Shown one piece after another: positions 41,033 to 51,474 of a stretch of 64,000 nucleotides of DNA. Position 1 is the first letter of the stretch. The number at the start of each line of letters is the position of its first letter. The notes under the pieces are model-generated. The model had not been told where the DNA came from, did no database searches, and was given only the letters and a program-made list of their open reading frames with translations. The position numbers were made by a program, and so were the translations under genes. The stretch is from Maratus speciosus (taxonomy: Eukaryota > Arthropoda > Arachnida > Araneae > Salticidae): contig OZ010791.1 in NCBI GenBank assembly GCA_963932465.1, positions 620,875,800 through 620,939,799 of the forward strand. Direction: 5' to 3'.

Positions 41033-42535
41033 CCCTTTAAAAAAGGGAGGTTTTTTGGTAGAAATTGAAACTTTGAGTTTCCCCTTATCGATAAGATTGT
41101 ATTTGATTGAAAAAATATAAAAAAATACCCGATGTCAGGTTATGACAAGAGAGGATCCGCACAGTTGTGTGGGTTCGGCCTTAATGCAGCCGTTTTCGGG
41201 CTAAATCTACACAATTGTGTAGTTTTGGATTATGTGTGCAAATATCTAAAAATAAAAGTTTAAGCAAAAAAAGTTGTTGTTTATTGAGAACTTTCTTCAG
41301 CTACAATGGAAATATTTGAAACAATTTTTGTTTTTGGACAGACCACTACAATTTCATTTTCTGAGACGTGCTCGATGCTCGCACCCCTCTTAAGAGCCTT
41401 TGACAAGTGGTATGCCCTTCACTTCGTTTGGATTGTGCCTGATCCTTCAAATTTCTTTTTTTTTTTTAGTTTTTCCAGCAGCGGTATTTTGTTGAAATAC
41501 CGATCGAAGTATATAAAACTAGGTCTGAACCAGAGTAAGGACTACAGCAGATCCTAAGCCTAGATCCTTGTGGACCAGGTCTGTACTGGTCCACTGGTAT
41601 AATACAAAATTTAAAACTATCCCCGATGATGCTGTTACAACAGAGTGTGGTTTGTTTTTTATATACTGCTTTACTGAGGCACGTCCTAAAAAAAGGAATC
41701 GTCTGCTCATCTATGGAAAATTTTCCCTGATCTCCTGGTAAATTCAAGCAGACACTACGGAATCTGTCGAGCATTTGCTGAACTTTCTATAATTTATTTA
41801 TTCCTGGTGGTTTACTTGCTGTGTCGACAAAATGGAATGAATTTATCAAACTTAAAAATCAATCTCGTGGTATGCATATAACTCATATAAAACTTATAAA
41901 TCATATATGGCATCTATAACTCAGAGCAGAAACATTCAGTTCGTTACATGTGCATATTATATATGTAATACTATCCATTTTAAACAGAAATCATGACTAG
42001 TACAAACCTATTAATTTAAAATTGGTCAGCTTTAAAAATGTAATTAATAAAAAATAAATTGTTAAAAACATGTTTAAAAAAATCACTTAAAAATAAAAAT
42101 TTTATATATTAGGAATTGTATCTATTTTGGAAATGGTAAATGCCGGACCCGCACAATTGTGTGGTTCATTTGTTTTTCAACTTTTCTGAAGCCTAATTAA
42201 ATTTATCAAAGACAAAATCAATTAAAATCATGAATAAACTATATGAAAAGAAATATTAAATCTAAGCAAACACTATAAATCATATTTAAAAGAAATTACG
42301 ACAGTACATACTTTTTGTCTATTGCTGTCAGATGATATAGTCTTTTTAAAAGCAGAAAATCTAACCCTATATTGTAGTTGGTACCCTCTAATTATGTTTT
42401 ATCAGAACATCTAAAGCATATAAATGTGCAGATTTGGTTTTAAATCGCACAAAAACAGGAAATTTTAAAATTTCCTGTTTTTGTAAAAGAATTCTTTTAC
42501 TTTAGTATCGCCGCACAATTGTGTGGGTCAGGGCT
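41033..42535 (-). mobile_element. decayed piggyBac-type element in the hairpin array
   Basis: TTAA at 41029-41032 is followed by CCCTTTAAAAAAGGG. Comparison with the empty linker at 40600 (GATTCTTAAGAACTTTCTTC) shows a break exactly at TTAA. The right end, near 42535, has lost its TTAA. The palindromic motif CGCACAATTGTGTGGG recurs at about 41158, 41207, 42148 and 42511. The minus strand holds a transposase remnant. Confidence 0.75.
41466..41830 (-). pseudogene. piggyBac transposase remnant
   Basis: The minus-strand frame 41774-41466 includes PGDQGKFSIDEQTIPFF. SIDEQ corresponds to the first catalytic Asp block of piggyBac transposases. In another frame, 41710-41519, GRASVKQYIKNKPHSVVTAS and GIVLNFVLYQW continue the family pattern, and DRYFNKIPLLEKL appears near 41500-41465. 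At least two frameshifts separate these pieces. The second and third Asp blocks are not preserved in one frame, so no activity is expected. Confidence 0.82.
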
Positions 42536-43559
42536 ACATCAGTCAAGCGGAAACACCCATTCGCCAATGTTAATCCAATAAGAGAATTTTTTTAAGGTAA
42601 CTCGGTTGCATTTCAATATTTTTAAATGATTTTTTATATACTTTCACTTTTAGAGCCGATATAAACAGTGAAAAGAGTGAGTGTCCGCACAAAAAAAAAT
42701 AAATAAAAAGAAAGAAAGAAAATAAAATAAAAACTTCAACGAACTTAAAATAAAGTAAAAAAACCACAGTTGCAGAAATTTACCTCAGCTATCCAATGCA
42801 AAAGTAAGTCTTTAAAATATAAAAATACTAACGAGATATTTTAAAAAATGTATCTCGTTTGATTAACATTAGCGATTCGGTCATTTTGCCTGAAGAGTTA
42901 TAATTTGTGATCACCTTTAGAATTAATTCTAAGCAGAATTCTTGAAAACAGTAAAAATTTAACTTGTAACTTTTAAAATGCACTCTATTGTTTCTCTCTT
43001 TTAGGATGCAAAGACATGGAAATAATATAGAGAAGAATGTTAAATAATTGTATGTTAATTTGGTAAATATTATGTTAATACTTTGTGTTAGAAACTATTA
43101 TTTGTAACTGTGTGAAAATAAACTTTGTAATTTTATAGACTGTATTGTTTTATTATAACTTTGTTCTTTTTAAATTCTTGAAACTTTTCAAATATGTTGT
43201 TTTTGTGGAATTATATTTATTCAGATTTAAGAATAGGGAAATTTCAATTTTAAAATGAGTTTTTTTTCCCTTCTGGAAGTTAATAAGTTTTAGCAATATA
43301 TTCTACTCTGGCCAAAAAGAAATGAAAATAAATTATATTTTCTTTAATAAAATTATATATGAAATTAAGATTGAGGGTGTGTGTTTATACTCATCTAGGT
43401 TTGCTTTGCACTGGTTATGTACATGGACCATTTATTTTTAGATAATGTTTTTAATTACCTTCTAATAATTAGAAGGGAATAAGCAACTAATTGAGAATTG
43501 GTGAGTCTAATAAAACTTCTAAACAAATTAACGTATATTATTTGAAGTTATTGGGGCTT

Positions 43560-43770
43560 ACCAGGTAGTTGAATGGTTAGCCCTGTGGCCTCCGATTCAG
43601 CTATGTCGGGTTTAATTCCTGTGGGTATAGTAGCGTATTTGTGGTGATTTGGAATCTATTTTAAACTATAAGTCCTTGTTTACTCGGTCTGTATAGCATA
43701 ACAATGTCAAGCATTTGACAAACCTCCGATTATATGGAATCCTGCACAAAACTCGCACAACCTTCAAAAG
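43560..43770 (+). mobile_element. tRNA-derived SINE, probable
   Basis: GTAGTTGAATGGTTAGCCCT fits an A-box region and CGGGTTTAATTCCTGTGGG near 43606 a weak B-box. The following GTGGTGATTTGGAATC and AGTCCTTGTTTACTCGGTCT form the body. No target duplication was identified. Confidence 0.5.
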
Positions 43771-43799
43771 TACGACTATTAGCGTACAGATAAAAAATA

Positions 43800-45215
43800 T
43801 GCAATCAAAAATTGAGTACTAGTGACCATTCACCAAAGTTTGGGAAGAATTTCATTTTGATACTAAAAATGAATATTCAATGAGTCCTTAAAAAATAAAG
43901 TTATTTTACCATGTTTTGGGTGCATTTTTAACTCAGGGAGCGGGAGGGTCAAACTAAAAATTTTTTAAGTATGTTAAGAGACAAGTATCGTTTATTATGT
44001 TCTTTTTTTTTTTAATCGAATGATTACCATTTTCAAATTGATACGATTATTTATTACATAGTTACGACAAGTTTTATGAATACGAAGTCGAAAACTATAA
44101 TTTGGTGTAGGTACCGTAGGTTCTTACAGCAGCAACTGATAGCCATTCAAGAAAATTTATCTGGTAAGATCTGGTAATTTTGGCACTAGAAATGAAGATA
44201 CGATGAGTCCCCCCAAAATAAATTTGCTTCATCGTGGTGTTCTTTTCAGGAGGGTGGTGGGGGGGGGGGGGGGGGCTTTAACACTGCATGGGCGAACAAA
44301 GCTTATTTTTAAAACGGCAAATGGGGTATCGTTTGTTATGAATTTTTTTATTCTGAATCAAATGATATCGCACGCAAGCCGATACGATCATTGTTTACAA
44401 AGTTAGGCCAGGTTATAAGTAGTGGATTTTGGTAAATTTAATGACTTTGAAATAAACTCAAAATTATCCTGATTTTGATTATTGCTATTTTGAAGACATT
44501 TAATAGTTTTGAGATGACTTAATATAATATAAAAAACTCTTTTTAAACGTAAAATAAATGTGACAAAACTATGCTAAAAATAAAATATAATTTTCCACTT
44601 TGCATTGATAAAATCTTTTCTATAACTTTCTTATAAATGTTCGTATGGACTTGCCGATAATGTTATTCAAATACATACGAAACGATATCCCACTTGACCT
44701 ATTTAAAAAAAGGTGAATTTTACCCCTCGAGCTAAAATGCCCAATCACCCCCCCCCCCCCCCCAAAAAAAAAAAAACAAAAAAAAAAAAAAAAAAAAAAA
44801 ACACGGTAAAACAACTTTACATTTTGGAGACTCATCGGATCTTAATCTGTAGTCAGTGCCAAAACGAGGTTTGTCTCAAGCTTTCGTGAATAGCAATCAC
44901 TTGTTACTGTAAAAACCTATTTTACCTGTAAAAGACTTCGTATAAATAAAACCTGCCGTAACTTTGTAAGAAATGATCGTATTGACTTGCTGATGATTTC
45001 ACCTGATTCGGAATTATAAAAAACATAATAAACAATATCCCATCTCACCTACTTATTTATTTATTTTTAGTTACCCCCCCTTCCTCCCTGAGCTAACAAT
45101 GCCCCCTTTTGCGCACAAAACATGATAAAACAACTTTATTATTTAGTACTCATTGGATCTTCATTTTTAGAATCAAAACGGAGTTCTTCCCAAATTTGGG
45201 TGAATGGCCATCTGT
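43800..45215. repeat. 2+2 inverted arrangement of a roughly 320-bp repeat
   Basis: Two copies run forward (about 43800-44110 and 44120-44430) and two in reverse (about 44600-44900 and 44930-45215). Shared blocks are GATGAGTCC...AAAATAAA, a G- or C-tract, GGGGTATCGTTTGTTATG, and CCGATACGATCATTGTTTAC. The C-tract/A-tract near 44750-44801 and the G-tract near 44257-44275 are equivalent positions. Overall it forms a foldback of about 1.4 kb. Confidence 0.8.
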
Positions 45216-45289
45216 TGTCTCAAAAAAACCTATTTTACCTGTGTCCTACACTCAAAATTCAGAGAATTGACAACATTTCAATGAAATTA

Positions 45290-45640
45290 CTACATATTTG
45301 CAGCTATACTTGTCATGACAAGATTCCGAGTTTGCAATTCATTTGCAGATGTTCTGGCATGACAATATTGCAAATTTACAATGCGTTTGCAAATAGTCTG
45401 ACATCGCAATATTACTAGTTTGCTATGATTTTGCAGTAAGATTGATGCAACAAGATTGCAACTTGCACGACAACTTGGCTGCAAGTTCAAAGTATGGTGA
45501 CTTCGGAGTTTGCATAATCTTGTTGCAGTGTTGTTATGAACTTTCAGACTTGTCATGCTGAGCTTGCTGCAACATTGCAAGTCTGCAAAGTAAAATTGCT
45601 GAAAATTTTCTGCAAACTAAAATTGCTATCTGGGATACTA
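45290..45640. repeat. TTGCAA-rich segment
   Basis: TTGCAA, TTGCAG and their complements recur at short intervals (AAGATTGCAACTTGCACGAC, AATCTTGTTGCAGTGTTG). It ends in TTGCTATCTGGGATAC, whose complement resembles ATCCCAGATAGCATG at 35360. It adjoins the Penelope remnants and may be their flanking repeat. Confidence 0.45.
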
Positions 45641-45677
45641 CGCATGCGGAAGCGAACTTCACAGGGGGGTGAAAAGA

Positions 45678-45985
45678 TCAGTTCATATTTTCAGGAACTC
45701 TTAAAATACTTAGGATATTATACCGAATCGCGGAACTATTATAAGAAAGGACTTCGTTACAAACAGTATCACTCCTAAGTAAAATCTCAATGGATTCACG
45801 TATTATTGAAGAATGATGGTTAGATGTTGAAATGATCATTTTAGCTTTTTCGAAGTTCATCTTAATATTTTCTTTTTGTTGCAATATGGATGAAGCTGTA
45901 CTTGGTTTGTCAAACTTGATATCAGATAAGTGCTCTTTTAGACTTTCTTCAAATTTTCGAGATGTTATACCAATATAGAATAAAC
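45678..45985 (-). pseudogene. Penelope-like GIY-YIG endonuclease remnant, left arm
   Basis: On the minus strand YIGITSRKFEESLKEHLSDI is the characteristic second half of the Penelope GIY-YIG domain. It is followed by a C-terminal stretch with INFEKAKMI-like and SIEILLRSD sequences typical of the element's extreme C-terminus. The frame 45884-45678 is open from the first Met. The reverse transcriptase part is absent. Confidence 0.78.
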
Positions 45986-45994
45986 TTTCTTGAT

Positions 45995-46340
45995 GTTCTG
46001 TGCTGAATTGGTATCTATTCTATATTGGTATGACATCTCGAAAATTTAAAGAAAGGCTAAATGAGCACTCATCTGATATCAAGTTTAACAAACCAAGTAC
46101 AGCTTTATCCAGATTGCATCAAAAAGAAAAAATTAAGATAAACTCTGAATAAGCTAAAATGATCCTTTCGACATCTAACCATTACTAATTCGTGAGTCCA
46201 TTGAGATTTTATTTAGGAGTGATACTGTTTGTAACGAAGTCCTTTCTTATAATATTCCCGTGATTTGGTATAATATCCTAAGTATTTCCAGAGCTCCTGA
46301 AAACATGAACTGATCTTTTCACCCCTCTGTAGAGGAACGG
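45995..46340 (+). pseudogene. Penelope-like GIY-YIG endonuclease remnant, right arm
   Basis: The plus strand at about 46025-46150 reads YIGMTSRKFKERLNEHSSDI then STALSRLHQKEKIKINSE followed by a stop, with AKMILSTSNH next. It matches the left arm at most residues. TAA and TAG stops break it. It is a dead copy. Confidence 0.75.
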
Positions 46341-47130
46341 ACTGAACTTCGCTTGCGCATGCGTAGTATTTTGTTTTGTTTTTAAATATGGTTTCTATTC
46401 TAGTCAGTTATCTTTTCCTTGATAATGAGCGCGTGTGCGTTTGAAAGATCTCGAGGTTATATTAAATAATGTCTTTATATGTTTATGCCACCTTTTCAGT
46501 AATTATAAGTATGTTTTAAAGTTTATAATAAAATACAAATCAATGCACATCCTCTCACAAGCAAAATAGCCGAAAATGGTGTAAAAATAACGTAGCAAGG
46601 GTTAAGTAATGAATTTCCAGTTAAATTTGTACTAAAATCAGGAGACCACATATAGAAAATTTGGAGGAGAGTGGAAATTTTATATCATATAAAAATTATT
46701 AAAAAAAACAAAATAAGGGCATCTTTGTACTCATATGAAACTTAGAATTTAGAATAGGTGGAACTGAAGGGGTTGAATAATGATAAAACAAGTAGATATT
46801 ACATTTAAAAATCTATAAATTAAAGAGAAAGCGAGATCCAAACCATAATACTTTTCGCCAATAAAATAGCCCAAAACGACGTAGCAAGGGTTAAGTAATA
46901 AATTTTTAGTGTGATAGCGATAAAATTAGCTGAGACCTTAGATATTTTAACATATGACATTTCGAAGAGTGCGGCGATTTTATACCACATAAAAACCAAA
47001 AAAAAAAAAAAAAAAAAAACAGGAGGCAACTTTGTACTCATGTGCAGCTTAGAATTTAAAATAGATGGATCTAAAGGATTTCAGTAGATATTACACACAG
47101 TAGTATAAATATCAGAAAACTATAAATTAA

Positions 47131-48170
47131 CCCGGGAGAACTCGCTGCATGAGATTTTCTCTCAGAGTCGTACTTTTTTAAGACTCTTATTTAAATCATT
47201 TTTCCTTTTAATTAAAATTTCAAAATGTTTTTCAATTATGTTACCTATTTTGTGAATAAAAGTACTAAGCCAACCAGAAAAAGTTTATATTAGTGGAGAC
47301 CGGGGGAATGCCGCCAACCCGGGTTATGCCACCACCCCACCTAGTTTAAAAACTAAGGGCAGTTTGAGATAGTGAATGTGCCTGCACTATAGCGGCCAAC
47401 AATATAAACAGTGCCTAAAGTGGGAGTGACTTTGCTGTACGTCGTTCGTCTGTTCTAGTGGAAAATGTAGTTTTCATCTAATTGCTTATTATTTTGGAGC
47501 TTCAAATGAGTAGAGATAAGCACCTTTTATTGTAACATTAGGTATTTAAGATAATATGACCCGTAATCTACATGCATTCGCAGACATTTTGATTCAATAT
47601 GTTGAACAAGTTCGGTTCTTCTTTCGACTTTGCTTGGGGATTTCCGCCATATTGTCCTTTCGGGGTATGCCGCCGCCATGCAAATCGGGTGAGAAATGGC
47701 CTCATTTTAATGTAGTGGAGCCGATATAGCAGAGTGACTTTTGCAATATGAAGTAAATTGTAAGCTTAACCATTATTCTGCTCAATTACATCGCTTTCTA
47801 ACTATTTTCAGTAGGTTGTGTGTTTCCTAGTATACATTTGATGCATGTACTAGGTCATTAAAGAGTGGCGGCATTACCCCGGTACAGTGGCGGAATTACC
47901 CCAGTGTCCTGGGTAATCCCGCCACTGTGCAGAGGTTTAAAAAATATTTTTTTATGTATGCTTACTTTACAGTTATGATTACGGTTAAATTTATACAGAT
48001 AGTAAAGATCATGATTCAGCTTTAGAATTTTTACTATTAAAAAATAAACATTTTTTCGAGGTGAAAAAATTTAAATTCCCTTAAGTTGTCGCCATTCCCC
48101 CGGTCTCCCCTACATGAATGTAAAGTAAAAGAAAAGCAATTGGGCATTCTCACTAGCGAGTTCTCCCGGG
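47131..48170. mobile_element. TTAA-flanked element (1040 bp)
   Basis: TTAA lies at 47127-47130 and 48171-48174. Termini are CCCGGGAGAACTCGCT and AGCGAGTTCTCCCGGG, exact inverted repeats. The host array unit near 48498 (TATAAATTAACAACTGAGAA) shows the empty site, confirming a precise TTAA insertion. A second partial copy is at 52657-52733. No transposase. piggyBac-like by TTAA and CCC. It contains a nested TA element. Confidence 0.9.
47293..48110. mobile_element. TA-flanked element nested in the TTAA element (818 bp)
   Basis: TA flanks at 47291-47292 and 48111-48112. Termini are GTGGAGACCGGGGGAATG and CATTCCCCCGGTCTCCCC. The partial host copy at 52657-52733 runs through this site without interruption (TACATTCATATAATATCGAC), giving an empty site. 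The motif GGGGTAATGCCGCC and its complement recur at about 47304, 47322, 47645, 47668, 47872, 47893 and 47917. Pogo-like by its TA target and GGGGAGACC-type terminus. Confidence 0.85.
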
Positions 48171-49075
48171 TTAACAGGTGAAAAAGCGAGATTCTGATCA
48201 TAATGCAAACATTCTCGCTAATAAATTAGCCCAAAATGGCATAGCAAGAGTTACCTCCTGTGGAATGGTGGTATAATCAGGTGAGACCTTAGCCATAAAT
48301 ACAAAATTAGGAAAAAGAAGGGATTTTGTACCACATAAAAATATTTTTTTTTTAAATCAAAAAGTTAGGGGCACCTTTGTACTCATATGAAATTTAGCAT
48401 TTAAAATGTGTTAAACTGAAGAGGTTAAATAGAAAGTAAATAGATTATAAAGTAAGTAGATTTACGTGTAGAAATAAAATACATTACATATCTATAAATT
48501 AACAACTGAGAAAGCGAGATACCAAATATAATGCACACTTTCTCCCTAATAAAATATCAAGGATTACCTCCTGTGGAAAGGTGGTAAAATCAGCTGATTT
48601 TAAACGTACTTATAAACAAAATTTGGGAGGGGGGGGGGGGGGAGAGATTTTATATCGCAAAAATACATTTTTTAAAAAATTAAGGTAAACCTTTGTACTT
48701 GTATGAAATTTAGAATTTAAAATATGTGGAACAGAAAGTCTTAAATATAATTATAAAGCAAGCAGATATTACATATAGTAGTGGAAATATTAGAAATGTA
48801 AGCGAGATTCAAATCATAATACACATCTTTTCGCTAGTAAAATAGCCCAAAATGGTGTAGCAAGCGTTGGCTAATAAATTTCAAGCGTGATGGAGGTAAA
48901 ATCAGATGAGACCTTAGATATTCTTACATACAAAATTTGGAAGAAGGTGGTTAGGAGAGATTTAATACCATATAAAAATATAAAAAATAGTGAGACACTT
49001 TGTTCTCTTTGAAACATCGGATTTGAAGTAGGTGGAACCGAGGTTTAAATAATATTAAAACCAGAAAGTTGAGTA

Positions 49076-50450
49076 GGTGGGGGTAAAGATACGCACTTTC
49101 CATATATTTTGATTTTTAACGCACACATTGGTATAACCTTATGTAATGAGTGATTAAAATGTTAGATTAGAACCTTACGCAAATGACACCATCAACCGAT
49201 ATTCTGTCAAATTATAATTCTGTGAGAGTTTGCAATTTTTAAAGAAACATTGATCTGCGTATCTTTGCCCCGTCGATTGGGGTAAAAATACGCAGTGGTG
49301 GGGCAAAGATACGCAGTGCGTATTTTTGCCCCATTACTGTGGGTTTTTGCCTTATTTCCAATAAAACGAATGAGTTGTGCAAAAGCATTAGTAAATTTCA
49401 CTAATATTTATAGTTAAACTAAAAATTGTGAGTTAAACAACGAAAAAAAAAAAAGAAAAAAACAGCGGTCTGTGAGATCGCAAATAGCAGTAACCTCTAA
49501 CCTACTATGACAAAAATTGTTGCATAAATACTGCGAGCGGTCTCAAAGAACCTTTGATCGTCGAATGAATAAAAGGGTTGACTGACTCATAAGATACTGT
49601 TTTTGCGCTAAACTTCATGTAAAGGCCTATTATAATAAAAATTCTGATTTAGAAGTATTTAGCGATACCACTAAGTTTCCAAACGAATCAAAATTAAATT
49701 AACATCAATAGTTAAATTGAAAATTACGAGTTAAGCTATGAAAACTGAATATAGCAGGGGTCTGTGAGATCGTTAACAGGAGTTAATGGTTAAGACTTAA
49801 AACAAAATCGTTTTATGAAACAAGAGTATTGATTTTTAAAAATACGTTGGTAGATACCTACGTTTTATATTGAAAAAAACTTAACTAGAAAAAGGAAAAG
49901 GTAGTTAACTAGCTTATATTAGTTAAGTAACTATTATATTTTATACAATTCTAATTTATAAAAAATGAAACTTTCCACAACGTAATTTTGGAAAGCTTTG
50001 CATCTAGCTAAAACGATAGGGCAAAGCCCCGCATCTTAAACTTGTGCGTATCTTTGCCCCAAGACGGATGCGTACTTTTACCCCATTCTGCAGTATTTTA
50101 CTCAACCGGCTACCTACAAGTTTAAACAAATGCGATTGAGGTAAACTATACGGCATTCAGAAGCTGTAAAGCTTCCGTTCTCCACTGAATTTTTGGATTT
50201 GTAAAAATTCGAAGTATTGTCAGCTAAACAATAAAGTGAAATTTCAAAAATATTAGATTAAAATTGGAAAATTTAAACTTACCTCATTTTCTTGGCAAGA
50301 AGTGCTTCTTTTTTCACAAGGTTTGAACACACAACTACTACACTTGAGACCAAACTACCACCTAGCTGTCATGATTGTAGAAATGTTTCTTCATATTAAA
50401 CTAGCCAGTGCGTATCTTTGCCCCGTGCGTATCTTTACCCCCTCCCCACC
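49076..50450. mobile_element. TA-flanked element with iterated GGGGYAAAGATACGCA motif (1375 bp)
   Basis: TA flanks at 49074-49075 and 50451-50452. Left end GGTGGGGGTAAAGATACGCA, right end ATCTTTACCCCCTCCCCACC. Nine copies of the motif or its complement occur near 49083, 49256, 49278, 49301, 49317, 50045, 50067, 50409 and 50425, clustered at the two ends. The interior is AT-rich and non-coding. A second inverted copy lies at 51475-52650. Confidence 0.87.
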
Positions 50451-50659
50451 TACTCTATATCATAAAATATATATTCCAAACAACTGTCAAACATATATTA
50501 AAATATATTTGCTTAAAAGACGTCCATTTCAATAAAAACATATTAAAAATATTAAAATTAACATGTTTCGACTCTTTCATTAAGTCATCATCAGACTATA
50601 TACAAAATTCACAAATACAATGCACATAAAAACTGAAAATAGTCATCAATTAAAAGGCT

Positions 50660-51345
50660 AACATACACTGCCTCCTACATTTTCAATATCACCCGTTGCT
50701 CTCTCTGTGTACCGATTCCCAGAGTTGTTTAACCACTCTGACACTCTGTCCATATACTCGGGATGTGAAAAGATAATGTATCGTTACAAACCTTTGAACC
50801 CCTTAAATAAACTTCAATTGACTCCCTTATAAATGACTGTAAATAAAAATTAGACCTGTAAATCAATCTATTCTCGTTAAGTAGTATGGTTAATATTCTC
50901 TTTTTTCTTCAGTCTTGACAAAGCTGTATTTCCACTGTTATGTTTTATGTCCGCAATATGCTCCTTACATCTGATACTGAATTTTCTCTGTGTCATACCT
51001 ACATAGTGATTTCTGACTCCCCCCTCCTTAATAAATGGAATAATATAAACTCCTGAGAGGTCACCCTTATCAATCGGATCAATTTCGGTGTTTAAATTCA
51101 TCTTTAACTTCGGTGGAGGGCCTCCCCATTAAACAAAAACCAAAATCTTTCAAAGGAGTTTTTATAAATTCAAAGAAGCCAGGGTAATATTTTATAACCA
51201 CTCTTTTCATACTAACATCACTATCAGTTTTATTTCTAGAAGCAATTGTGCACATTTTACTAATAGAGCTCTCAATTAATTTATTAATTAACTTTATACG
51301 ATACCTATTATTAATAGCAATACGTTTAATTTTATCTAATCAACA
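50660..51345 (-). pseudogene. Penelope-like element 3' remnant (linker and GIY-YIG)
   Basis: On the minus strand NRYRIKLINKLIESSISKMC and KRVVIKYYPGFFEFI (about 51310-51150) come before a frame break near 51120. Then MNLNTEIDPIDKGDLSGVYI, YVGMTQRKFSIRCKEHIADI and ALSRLKKKENIN follow (51101-50877). GVYI...YVGMTQRKF is the GIY-YIG signature. Downstream (50876-50660) more C-terminal sequence may continue with stops. It lies in the spacer of a large inverted repeat. Confidence 0.85.
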
Positions 51346-51474
51346 CCCCCCCCCCCCTCTCCCAGATTTACTTCGGAAGATATTCTGAAAGCTCTATTAA
51401 TTAGGAATCTGAAGGTGGATAATTTATAAGATATTGGAGTGCATGCGTCAAAAGGTATAGAGCAGGTGGGGGTA

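Larger units (their letters stand above)
37080..42990. repeat. array of hairpin units, about 430 bp each
   Basis: Each unit is a palindrome centred on a form of CTTTCGGAACCGGTTCCGAAAG. Moving outward on both sides it carries AAACTATCCTCATATAAAAA, AAAATCGAAAAAGTACAAA, CGACCTCAGGTATCCTATGC, AAATATTAAAATGCAA, and CCCATAGGATTAACATTAGC. Centres lie near 37268, 38885, 39895, 40180, 40375, 40805 and 42660. Successive units are joined by TTCGCGTGACTAGTGTAGG-like linkers. Three other elements have inserted into the array. No transposase belongs to the units. An eighth unit is at 59240-59640. Confidence 0.85.
45640..46345. repeat. head-to-head inverted repeat of Penelope-like 3' ends
   Basis: Arms of about 340 bp meet near 45990. 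Shared blocks include TACTACGCATGCG at the outer edges, AGTATCACTCCTAA, ACATCTAACCAT, and TGATATCAAGTTTRACAAACC toward the centre. Both arms encode remnants of the same GIY-YIG endonuclease region, in opposite directions away from the centre. Tandem and inverted partial copies are known for Penelope-like elements. Confidence 0.85.
46500..49075. repeat. tandem array, unit about 312 bp
   Basis: Five units carry CACCTTTGTACTCATATGAA, GCGAGATTC..AATCATAATG, and AATAGCCCAAAATGGCGTAG. Markers are near 46720, 47030, 48371, 48690 and 49000. The gap between the second and third is filled by the element at 47131-48170. A single inverted unit is near 34930-35200. Confidence 0.88.

Noticed and set aside
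44740..44801. Regulatory homopolymer element (C-tract followed by A-tract)
   Set aside because: It is the equivalent of homopolymer tracts at the same position in sister repeat copies; length is likely unstable or an assembly artefact.
50302..50535. Conserved small protein (LLFSQGLNTQLLH...), seen also at 51336-51647
   Set aside because: Both frames fall in the two inverted copies of the same non-coding TA-flanked element; the similarity is at DNA level and the frames are not kept by splice or start features.
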